A stretch of DNA of 24,930 bases from Candidatus Brocadia sp. (lineage in GTDB: Bacteria > Planctomycetota > Brocadiia > Brocadiales > Brocadiaceae): assembly GCA_030837935.1 (NCBI GenBank), contig JAUQXU010000442.1:1-24930 (forward strand), written 5' to 3'. Below, piece by piece: positions 9,197 to 17,218 of the stretch; the first letter of the stretch is position 1; each line of letters opens with the position of its first letter. The position numbers and the translations under genes were made by a program. The notes under the pieces were generated by a model. It was not told where the DNA came from and did no database searches. It was given only the letters and a program-made list of their open reading frames with translations.

Positions 9197-9221
9197 GTGG
9201 GTTAAGCGAATGCGAACCCAC
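9197..9221. repeat. REP-like palindrome between GH57 and malQ
   Basis: GTGGGTT (9197-9203) and AACCCAC (9215-9221) form a perfect 7-bp stem; the loop AAGCGAATGCG can form a further short GC pair. Palindromes of the form GTGGGTT-(CG-rich)-AACCCAC are typical interspersed repeats in many bacteria. It sits in the 121-base intercistronic gap and could stabilise or attenuate the transcript. Only one copy is visible in this window. Confidence 0.5.
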
Positions 9222-9263
9222 CATTCAGACATCGTTGGTGAATTTGGCGTAAAAGACAACACC

Positions 9264-11705
9264 TTAATCCCCCTGTGTAACTGCTGTATTAAAGAACAGG
9301 TCGGGTCCAATCTGTTTGAATACATCTATCCATCTGACTGCATTTTCGTCGCCTGATTTTGCCTTCAATAAAAACTCTTTATAAATTGTTTTGGTCATCT
9401 TGTAATAGATATTCTGCATATACCAAAAATTTATCTCGATGGGAAGCAATTTCAGCAACGTTGTTATTCTTTGAATCTCCACCATTAATGAAAAATCTGA
9501 AGGGTTCCTATTAAGACATTCCATGATGTTCTCTACTTTCTTCCTTATTACGAATTCAAGGTCAGTGGAATCCAACATTACATTCCATCGTTTAACTTCA
9601 TTAATTAAGTTTTGTATCTTCTCTATATTTAATTTTTCATCCGTAAATGCCTTTTCCAGGTCATAATTCAATGTAAACTCAGCGGCTATACGGAATCCCT
9701 TGGGCAAAGGCATTCCTATCTCTTGCAAAAAACCCATTAATATCTGATTGTTTTCATTTATATGCCGATAAGTTTCTTCGAACTCTTTCATGGCAAAATC
9801 AATGACTTCGTTTAGAATTTTACGCTGTTCGTCTTTAAAGAGATCTCTTAGCGAATAGCTGTGCATGCCAAAATGCTTATCCATAAGCCTTATGATGTCT
9901 GCGAAAGCGCCCTTTTCAAATTTATTGAGTATCTCCTCCTTCACTAATCGATAAGCCCCGTCATCTGGAAAAGTGCGTGCACTTCCATTAAAATCATGAT
10001 CGCCAAGATGTAAAACACAAAAGCCAATACACTCAGTTTCCCTTACTGTTTCCGATATGATACGAATGCGTCCTATTGCAAGTTTTATCATATCCTTCAG
10101 CTTCTTTTGATAATCTTCTTTGATAACTGTGTAAGAATAAATCTTAATCTTTTCCGGGTAATCCTCAAAGAGTGAACTGATGGCATAGTGCGCACCAACC
10201 TTTTTGGCATCTATCATAGCGGGTTTGATGAATTTCTCATAAACGTGGGTGCCATCTTTATGCTCGGGTAAGTTGCTTTGTGCTTTGGAAAGTTTGTTTA
10301 AAAACATACTTTCCATGCTCTCGCTAAAAACATTTTCTGATAGTTGAATTGCCCTTCCTGCATATTGAATAACCTGGACAGTTTCAATGCCTGAGAGCTC
10401 ATCAAAAAACCATCCGCAGCTTGTATACATCAGCATAGCATGTCTTTGTATTTCGAGTAATTTAAGAATTACTATTTTTTCATCTTCACGAAGAATTTTT
10501 GCTGCATGCCTTTCAAATAATTTGTTTGTGTTTTCTTCCGAGGGGTTCAGAAGAAGCGTTATATATTCATCCCGTGCTTTCCATGGATCTTTAAGATATT
10601 CTTTTGCCTTTTGCTCATATTTAACTGCTATTTGATCTCTCAACCAGTCAAAAGCGTCACGCAGCGGAGCCCGCCATTCCTGTGTCCATCCCGGATGATT
10701 GCCGGATTTACATCCACAGTTACTTTTCCATCGTTCTATGCCATGCATACAGCTCCATGAGGTATTTTCGTGTATTTCAACTTCGTGTGCTGGCGGATGC
10801 TTTTCGAGGTATTCCCCATAATTGGTCAGCATTGCAAGTCCCTGAGACTCAATATGATTAAGGGCAAAGGAAAGAGCCATATCTCCGAATCTGTGATGAT
10901 GCCCATAGGACTCTCCATCTGTTGCGATATTGAGAATCTGGCGCCATTTCCTTGTGGTGGAAAAACCGCCCAACAGCCGGTTTGCAAAATCTTCTCCCCG
11001 ATTTAGTAAGTTTTCAAACGCTACTGACTGAGATATCGGTCCGTCATAAAAAAAGATATTTATACTACGGCCTGAAGGCAATTTACATACATATGTCCTT
11101 GTAGGATCGATACGCACTCCACTTACATCTTTCCATTTTTCAGAATTAATCTTTCTTACCCTGAATGCCTGATGCTGAGCAAGGATGGTAAACCTTATGC
11201 CATGTTCCGCAAGAATGTCCAGCGTTTCCATATCGACTGCGGTTTCTGAGAGCCACATACCTTCGGGGGAACGCTTAAACCTGTACTCAAAATCCTTTAT
11301 ACCCCACATTATTTGAGTGCGTTTATCACGGGTATTGGCAAGGGGCATGATAATATGATTATAAATCTGCGCAATTGCATTACCATGTCCCGAACGCCAT
11401 TCCATACTTTGCCTGTCCGCATCAAGTATTGCCTGATAGATATCAGGAACATATGCCTCCATCCACGAAAGGAGGGTAGGGCCAAAATTGAAGCTTATCC
11501 TGCTATAATTGCTGACAATATCCATGATACGTTTTTCTCCATCCAAAATTCTGGATGCAGAATTCGGGGCGTAGCATTCGGCGTTGATCTTCTCATTCCA
11601 GTCATGGTAAGGAAAAGCAGAGTCCTGTATTTCTATTGCTTCAAGCCACGGATTTTCCCTTGGTGGCTGATAGAAGTGTCCGTGTATGCAAATATATCTG
11701 TCCAT
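9264..11705 (-). CDS. Glycoside hydrolase family 57 protein with DUF3536 C-terminal region
   Basis: A cytoplasmic protein of 813 residues with no signal peptide. The first ~290 residues form a GH57 barrel: HGHFYQPPREN at 8-18, FNFGPTLLSWM at 72-82, GMWLSETAVD with likely nucleophile Glu154, and TDGESYGHHHRFGD with likely acid/base Asp263. The remaining ~500 residues are largely helical and match the general plan of DUF3536-type GH57 proteins, which are annotated only as putative alpha-amylase/alpha-mannosidase. GH57 includes amylases, 4-alpha-glucanotransferases, amylopullulanases and branching enzymes, so reaction and linkage specificity cannot be read from sequence. Its place in a trehalose/GlgE cluster that lacks a GlgB argues for an alpha-glucan substrate and perhaps a branching or debranching role (inference). 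The start ATG has AGGG 9 bases upstream. Confidence 0.88.
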   Translation of the reverse strand: MDRYICIHGHFYQPPRENPWLEAIEIQDSAFPYHDWNEKINAECYAPNSASRILDGEKRIMDIVSNYSRISFNFGPTLLSWMEAYVPDIYQAILDADRQSMEWRSGHGNAIAQIYNHIIMPLANTRDKRTQIMWGIKDFEYRFKRSPEGMWLSETAVDMETLDILAEHGIRFTILAQHQAFRVRKINSEKWKDVSGVRIDPTRTYVCKLPSGRSINIFFYDGPISQSVAFENLLNRGEDFANRLLGGFSTTRKWRQILNIATDGESYGHHHRFGDMALSFALNHIESQGLAMLTNYGEYLEKHPPAHEVEIHENTSWSCMHGIERWKSNCGCKSGNHPGWTQEWRAPLRDAFDWLRDQIAVKYEQKAKEYLKDPWKARDEYITLLLNPSEENTNKLFERHAAKILREDEKIVILKLLEIQRHAMLMYTSCGWFFDELSGIETVQVIQYAGRAIQLSENVFSESMESMFLNKLSKAQSNLPEHKDGTHVYEKFIKPAMIDAKKVGAHYAISSLFEDYPEKIKIYSYTVIKEDYQKKLKDMIKLAIGRIRIISETVRETECIGFCVLHLGDHDFNGSARTFPDDGAYRLVKEEILNKFEKGAFADIIRLMDKHFGMHSYSLRDLFKDEQRKILNEVIDFAMKEFEETYRHINENNQILMGFLQEIGMPLPKGFRIAAEFTLNYDLEKAFTDEKLNIEKIQNLINEVKRWNVMLDSTDLEFVIRKKVENIMECLNRNPSDFSLMVEIQRITTLLKLLPIEINFWYMQNIYYKMTKTIYKEFLLKAKSGDENAVRWIDVFKQIGPDLFFNTAVTQGD

Positions 11706-11813
11706 AGTATTACGCCCTAAGGTTTTTCCCCTTTCTCGTATTTTGATTTTTACTCTTTACGTTTAACTAAGGTTGTAGCTATCTTGATGCTAAGGAATTT
11801 CACCCCCCATAAT

Positions 11814-11832
11814 CCCCCCCGTAAACGGGGGG
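11814..11832. repeat. C7/G6 hairpin in the treS-GH57 gap
   Basis: CCCCCCG (11815-11821) and CGGGGGG (11826-11832) form a 7-bp all-GC stem with a TAAA loop, preceded by another C6 run at 11802-11807. It stands out in AT-rich DNA and looks like a member of the interspersed repeats built from C-runs and G-runs found in many bacterial genomes. It sits in the 151-base gap just after treS-mak in the direction of transcription. It has no U-tract, so it may be a pause or RNA-stability element rather than a terminator. Confidence 0.55.
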
Positions 11833-11856
11833 AAGTTGTTGAAGGCCTAATTCATG

Positions 11857-14800
11857 CTATCGGACCTCCAGCAAATTTTTTATCCCCTTTAATGGGATAA
11901 TCACCCATTCAGGCCGATTGTTTAATTCGTATCCGAGCTCATAAACCGCCTTTTCCAGAAGATAGGCTCTTAGCATGACATTGAGCTCTTCCTTGTCTTT
12001 GGGGATAAAAGGGGCATTTCCTGCTGTATTGAGGTATGACCTTAAAAAGGTGCCCCCAACATATCTGTACCAGAGATTGAGCCAGGGTTCAAGTACCGGA
12101 ATATCTTCCGGTCTAACGGATGCATGCTTGAGAAGCGCTGTGTGGGCTGCGTAGTGAAAGGATCGTATCATACTTGCCACATCTCTTAATGGCGACCTCC
12201 TCAGTCTCCTTTCGGTCAAAGTCCTTGCGGGCTCTCCTTCAAAGTCAATGATAACAAAATCATTTCCTGTGTAAAGAACCTGCCCAAGGTGATAATCTCC
12301 ATGGATTCTTATCTTCATCGCAGATAGTTTTCTCTTGAAAAGAACACTAAAACGACTCATGATCTCTTTTTCAAAATTCAATATCTCGTTCATTGACCCT
12401 TTTAGATTGTCCGGTAAATTATTCAGATTTTTTCTTGCAAGTGCAAAAACCTTTTTTGTAAGAAGTTGCATAGATTGATAAAGGGATCTTTGGTAAAGCA
12501 CCGAGAAAGGTTCAGGCCTAAAATCAGGATCTTCTGTTTCGGAAGAAAGCGACAAGTGAAGTTCTGCCGTTCTTTTTCCCAGGAGGGTTATCATTTCAAT
12601 ATAGACACCCCCGATTAATTCCTGAAAAAGTAAAGGTATTTCTTGAAAAGCAATCTCTAAAAGAGAGGATGGTGCCGTTGGCATTTCCTGAATTTCGGTT
12701 CTTTTGGCGAGGACTCTGCCGAAATATCTTCCCACCCAATCAAGGGTATATGTCCAGGCATCTCCCTGATTAGGAATAAATGCCTGAAGCATACCGATGA
12801 CCACTGGTTCAGCGCCTTGTCTTCTGTATTCTATTGCTCCGGCAAATGAAGGGATACGAGAGAAAGAAGCCTTCTCGGTGAGGAACCTTCCGATTTCTAA
12901 ATCGGGATTTATTCCTTCGTCCAGCCGTCTATACAATTTAAAAAAGAGTTCTTTGCCATAAAGAAACGACGAATTGCTCTGTTCAGCTTTGAGAACCTGT
13001 GATTTTTCTGACAGAATTTCTTTTAGTTTATACTTTTTAAAAGTCTTTCCCGTATAGGTAACAAGATATCCATTGAAACCACGAACAGTATGTTTTCGCG
13101 CAAACATGCTCAGGAGATGTTTGCGAAATTCTTCATTATAGATACTATCATAAATAATGCCTTCGGCGCTTTCGGTCTTTAGATGCGCAACTACCGCCGG
13201 GAAATTTTCAATTACAATACTTTCCGCCTTGTCTCCGGATAAAAAGGAAAGGGGAAGAAGGTATGTATCGGATAGTTCCGTGGTATATCTGACCTCGATC
13301 AGAAGAAGTTGCGTAACACAAGAATTTTCACTGAGTGAAATAGTTTCGATGATTTTAATCCCTTGCATCTCCTGGGCCTTACCACCAAACCACCTGCACA
13401 TCTTTATATAAGGAGGCAATATTTCCCTTTCTAACGTTTCTTTTGTTTTCCCCTCAAATACTAATTCCCAACTTCCGCTCACGCTCAATTCAGGGATAGT
13501 TCGTATCTTTCCGAACCTTACGCTATCATCTGCTTTTTGTAAGGCAAACCAATAATAATCATGACGACCGATCGTAAATATATAAGGCGCTTCCGTTATC
13601 CTGGGAAATTTATTTCTGCTGAATACTTCCTCTGGCCGATATCCGGAAAACCGTGAAAGGTCCAGTTCTACTACCTGTGGATATCGGGAGAGATTGACTA
13701 CCGCAAGAATGTTCTCGTCTTGATAACGACGTATGAATGCAATTACTTTTGGGTTATCTGGAAACAAGAACTCAATACTCCCTCTTCCAAAAGCCTTAAA
13801 ACGCTTCCTCATTGCAATAACCCTTCGCATCCACCAGAGAAGAGACGCCTGATTTCTTTCCTGATTCTCAACATTAACGGCTTCGTAGTGATACTCCGGG
13901 TCCATGATAATAGGAAGAAAGAGTTTCTGCGGATTTGCCCTGGAAAAGCCTGCATTCCTGTCCACATTCCACTGCATGGGGGTTCTTACACCATTTCTGT
14001 CCCCAAGGTGGTAATTGTCTCCCATGCCAATCTCATCTCCGTAGTAAATAATGGGGGTGCCGGGAAGGGAAAAGAGAAGTGCATTCATAAGCTCTATCTT
14101 CCTCCTGTTGTTTCCAAGAAGCGGGGCAAGACGCCGCCGGATACCAAGATTTATTCTTGCAACGGGGTCTCTTGCATAGACCCTGTACATATAATCTCTT
14201 TCTTCATCGCTTACCATCTCAAGGGTAAGTTCGTCATGGTTTCTCAGAAAGAGCGCCCATTGACACGCATCGGGTATCGATGGGGTCTGTTCAAAGATGT
14301 CAATTATGGGAAATCTGTCTTCCATCCAGATCGCCATGAATAGTCTTGGCATCAAAGGGAAGTGGAAGGCCATGTGGCATTCGTCTCCTTTCCCAAAATA
14401 GGCTATTGCATCCTCCGGCCACTGGTTTGCCTCTGCAAGAAGCATCTTGTTTTTAAATGCGTTGTCTACATGCGCCCTGAGCTTCTTCAGGAATTCATGG
14501 GTCTCAGGCAGATTTTCACAGTTTGTTCCTTCTCTTTCAAAGAGATAAGGAACGGCATCCAAACGGAACCCATCAACACCTATATCCAGCCAATAATCAA
14601 TAACTCTCAGGATTTTCTTTTGCACAAGGAGGTTGTCAAAGTTTAAATCGGGCTGATGCGCATAAAAGCGGTGCCAGTAGTAAGACTTTGCTACGGGATC
14701 CCATGTCCAGTTTGACGATTCAAAATCTTTGAATATTATCCTGGCATCCTGATACCTTTCCAAAGTACTGCTCCAAACGTAAAAATTCCTCAATGCAGAG

Positions 14801-15186
14801 CCTGGTTTCGCCTTCCTTGCCCCCTGAAACCAGACATGCCGTTCAGAAGTATGGTTTAAAACCAGTTCTGTAATAACCCGTATCCCTCTTTTGTGGGCCT
14901 CTTTGACAAATTCCTTGAAATCCCTTAATAAGCCATAATCAGGATGGACGCCAAAATAATTTGCTATATCATATCCATCGTCCTTAAGGGGAGAGGGATA
15001 AAAGGGAAGGAGCCATATGGCAGTTATACCAAGATGTTCGAGATAGTCTAACTTATCAGTCAGTCCTTTAAAATCCCCAATGCCATCGTCATTGAAGTCA
15101 GAAAAAGCCTTTACGTGAAGCTCGTATATGATGGCATCCTTATACCAGAAGGGATCGTTTTCAGTATAAACCACTTTTTGGGGCAT
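11857..15186 (-). CDS. treS: Trehalose synthase / maltokinase fusion protein
   Basis: A bifunctional protein of 1109 residues. Residues ~10-560 are a GH13_16 trehalose synthase (trehalose to maltose and back): YELHVKAFSDFNDDGIGDF, GFRLDAVPYL with nucleophile Asp210, LLAEANQW with Glu252, RNHDEL with Asp318, and GDRNGVRTPMQWN. The C-terminal half is a maltokinase (Mak/Pep2) of the aminoglycoside-phosphotransferase-like fold, with catalytic HGDYHLGQ at 962-969 and metal-binding IIDFEGEP around Asp981. It phosphorylates maltose with ATP to give maltose-1-phosphate, the GlgE donor. In mycobacteria TreS and Pep2 are separate but form a complex; the fusion couples the two steps. The ATG is preceded by AAGGAG, which overlaps the glgE stop, 12 bases away, so co-translation with glgE is likely. 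Confidence 0.95.
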   Translation of the reverse strand: MPQKVVYTENDPFWYKDAIIYELHVKAFSDFNDDGIGDFKGLTDKLDYLEHLGITAIWLLPFYPSPLKDDGYDIANYFGVHPDYGLLRDFKEFVKEAHKRGIRVITELVLNHTSERHVWFQGARKAKPGSALRNFYVWSSTLERYQDARIIFKDFESSNWTWDPVAKSYYWHRFYAHQPDLNFDNLLVQKKILRVIDYWLDIGVDGFRLDAVPYLFEREGTNCENLPETHEFLKKLRAHVDNAFKNKMLLAEANQWPEDAIAYFGKGDECHMAFHFPLMPRLFMAIWMEDRFPIIDIFEQTPSIPDACQWALFLRNHDELTLEMVSDEERDYMYRVYARDPVARINLGIRRRLAPLLGNNRRKIELMNALLFSLPGTPIIYYGDEIGMGDNYHLGDRNGVRTPMQWNVDRNAGFSRANPQKLFLPIIMDPEYHYEAVNVENQERNQASLLWWMRRVIAMRKRFKAFGRGSIEFLFPDNPKVIAFIRRYQDENILAVVNLSRYPQVVELDLSRFSGYRPEEVFSRNKFPRITEAPYIFTIGRHDYYWFALQKADDSVRFGKIRTIPELSVSGSWELVFEGKTKETLEREILPPYIKMCRWFGGKAQEMQGIKIIETISLSENSCVTQLLLIEVRYTTELSDTYLLPLSFLSGDKAESIVIENFPAVVAHLKTESAEGIIYDSIYNEEFRKHLLSMFARKHTVRGFNGYLVTYTGKTFKKYKLKEILSEKSQVLKAEQSNSSFLYGKELFFKLYRRLDEGINPDLEIGRFLTEKASFSRIPSFAGAIEYRRQGAEPVVIGMLQAFIPNQGDAWTYTLDWVGRYFGRVLAKRTEIQEMPTAPSSLLEIAFQEIPLLFQELIGGVYIEMITLLGKRTAELHLSLSSETEDPDFRPEPFSVLYQRSLYQSMQLLTKKVFALARKNLNNLPDNLKGSMNEILNFEKEIMSRFSVLFKRKLSAMKIRIHGDYHLGQVLYTGNDFVIIDFEGEPARTLTERRLRRSPLRDVASMIRSFHYAAHTALLKHASVRPEDIPVLEPWLNLWYRYVGGTFLRSYLNTAGNAPFIPKDKEELNVMLRAYLLEKAVYELGYELNNRPEWVIIPLKGIKNLLEVR

Positions 15187-15198
15187 TATCGATTCTCC

Positions 15199-17184
15199 TT
15201 ACAGGAAATAATCAAAATCAGTTTCTCTTTTCAATTTCTTCCTTACTTTGAAAATATGGGCTGGCATATCATGTGGTTTGAGTTCCACATAATTATTTTC
15301 TCCATGCCAGATATATTTGCCATCGCTTAACAGATCATGAACGAGGTATGGCTGGTCTGCATCTATTCCAAATTTGCTAATAGGGACTCTTACCCATCCC
15401 GACTGGTTGTGATAGGGATCAAGATTTACCACAACCAGGAGTATGTTAGAAAAATCTTCCGTTGCCTTTCCGTAAGCGATAAGATATTCATTGTCTATTT
15501 CGTAGAACTGCACATTTCCTGTGGTCTGAAGGGCAGGGTTTTCCTTTCTTACCCGGTTAACCTGAGCAATAAAATCTTTGAGATTCCCTGGTCTATCCCA
15601 TTCCCAGTGTTTTACCTCATATTTTTCTGAATTGAGATACTCTTCCTTCCCGTGAATTGCCTCGCTAACACAGAGTTCAAAGGCAGGACCAAAGATACCA
15701 TAGTTGGATGATAAGGTTGCGGCGAGAATAAGTCTGATCATAAATGCAGGCCTGCCTCCGTACTGGAGGTGTTCTGGAAGGATGTCGGGGGTGTTGGGCC
15801 AGAAGTTAGGCCTGAAATACTCTCTCACGTCGGTCTGAACAAGCTCGGTAATGTACTCGATAAATTCCCGCTTTGTATTCCTCCAGGTGAAATAGGTGTA
15901 GGATTGCGTGAATCCGAGTTTTGCAAGATAGTACATAACCTTTGGTCTTGTGAAGGCCTCTGAAAGAAAGAGAACATCAGGGTATTTACTCTTTACTTCC
16001 TTTATCAGCCACTCCCAGAAAAAAAACGGCTTCGTGTGTGGGTTATCAACCCTGAATATGCGGACACCTCTTTCTACCCAGAAGACCACGACACTCTTTA
16101 ATTCATCCCATAGTTGTTGCCACTGTTCTGTTTCAAAATTTAAGGGAAGTACATCTTCATATTTTTTCGGTGGATTTTCAGCATACTGTACAGAACCGTC
16201 AGGACGCCAATGAAACCACTCGGGATGTTCTTTAACATAAGGATGATCGGGTGAACATTGAAATGCTAAATCAATCGCTATTTCTATAGCATACTCTTTC
16301 GCTCTATTTAATAGCCTTTCAAAGTCTTCTCTGGTTCCAATCTGAGGAAGAACAGCCTTATGCCCACCTTCGTCAGACCCTATTGCCCAGGGGCTTCCTA
16401 CATCATCAGGATTAACCACAGTTGAATTATTCTTGCCTTTGCGGTTCGTCTTCCCTATCGGATGAATGGGCGGGAGATAAAATACATCAAAACCCATCCT
16501 TGCTATATCCGGAAGGATGTTTTCACAATCTTTGAATGTTCCATGTTTACCGGCTTCCGGAGAACATGACCTTGGGAATCGTTCATACCATGCACTAAAA
16601 AGGGCTTTTTTTCTATCTGCTACTATGGTAAGCTTCCTTCCATAATTCGTAGCCGACTGCTTATCCGGATATTTCTTTATCAGGTTACCGAGTTCCTCCC
16701 CTAAAGCAATTGTCACCGACTCGCGTCTGTTTTCTTCTTTTTTTAAAAAATCTATATACTCTAACAGTTTTTTTTTAGCATCTCCAGGTACTCTTTGTAA
16801 TATATCTTGAATGTGTTGAATTCCTATGAGTAATTCGATCTTTATATCCCGGTTGACATCATATTTTTTTTTGAGATCATTCTGCCAGGTTTTGAAGTGA
16901 TCTACGCCGCCTTCAATCGTATACGTATAAATTCCCATTTCTTCAACAATAAATTCTCCCTGCCACCGGTCATTTTCCAAAAACGACATAGGAATTTCGC
17001 GCCACGTATTATCGTTCTGATATTTATATAAAACATTTGCCCAAACGGCATCATGTCCATCGGCAAAAATATCTGCAGTAACTACTACCTTTTCTCCAAC
17101 GACTCTTTTAATGGGAAAACGACCACTATCGATCTCTGGCTTTACATTCTCAATAACAACTCTTTTTCTTCCGTTAATATGCAT
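15199..17184 (-). CDS. glgE: Alpha-1,4-glucan:maltose-1-phosphate maltosyltransferase
   Basis: Adds maltosyl units from alpha-maltose-1-phosphate to the non-reducing end of alpha-1,4-glucan (GH13_3). Length is 661 residues, normal for GlgE. An N-terminal beta domain covers ~5-115 and a helical insert ~115-185. The core begins with LFSAWYERFPRS at 195-206. FYLPPIHPIGKTNRKGKNN is at 235-253. RVDNPHTKP has nucleophile Asp380, LSEAFTRPK has acid Glu409, and YFTWRNTKRE is at 431-440. The NPHTKP and KTNRKG motifs separate GlgE from ordinary amylases. It follows treZ by 34 bases, has AAGGGA 7 bases before its ATG, and precedes treS-mak, which makes its donor substrate. Confidence 0.96.
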   Translation of the reverse strand: MHINGRKRVVIENVKPEIDSGRFPIKRVVGEKVVVTADIFADGHDAVWANVLYKYQNDNTWREIPMSFLENDRWQGEFIVEEMGIYTYTIEGGVDHFKTWQNDLKKKYDVNRDIKIELLIGIQHIQDILQRVPGDAKKKLLEYIDFLKKEENRRESVTIALGEELGNLIKKYPDKQSATNYGRKLTIVADRKKALFSAWYERFPRSCSPEAGKHGTFKDCENILPDIARMGFDVFYLPPIHPIGKTNRKGKNNSTVVNPDDVGSPWAIGSDEGGHKAVLPQIGTREDFERLLNRAKEYAIEIAIDLAFQCSPDHPYVKEHPEWFHWRPDGSVQYAENPPKKYEDVLPLNFETEQWQQLWDELKSVVVFWVERGVRIFRVDNPHTKPFFFWEWLIKEVKSKYPDVLFLSEAFTRPKVMYYLAKLGFTQSYTYFTWRNTKREFIEYITELVQTDVREYFRPNFWPNTPDILPEHLQYGGRPAFMIRLILAATLSSNYGIFGPAFELCVSEAIHGKEEYLNSEKYEVKHWEWDRPGNLKDFIAQVNRVRKENPALQTTGNVQFYEIDNEYLIAYGKATEDFSNILLVVVNLDPYHNQSGWVRVPISKFGIDADQPYLVHDLLSDGKYIWHGENNYVELKPHDMPAHIFKVRKKLKRETDFDYFL

Positions 17185-17218
17185 TAAAAGATCCCTTATA
17201 CAACGTTAACGTACCGTA

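Noticed and set aside
13720..14343. 207-codon plus-strand open frame
   Set aside because: It overlaps the catalytic TreS domain on the other strand, whose motifs are perfect; no similarity was recognised.
17203..17212. Perfect palindrome ACGTTAACGT between treZ and glgE
   Set aside because: Ten bases is short enough to be chance, and it is not at a promoter; no second copy was noticed.
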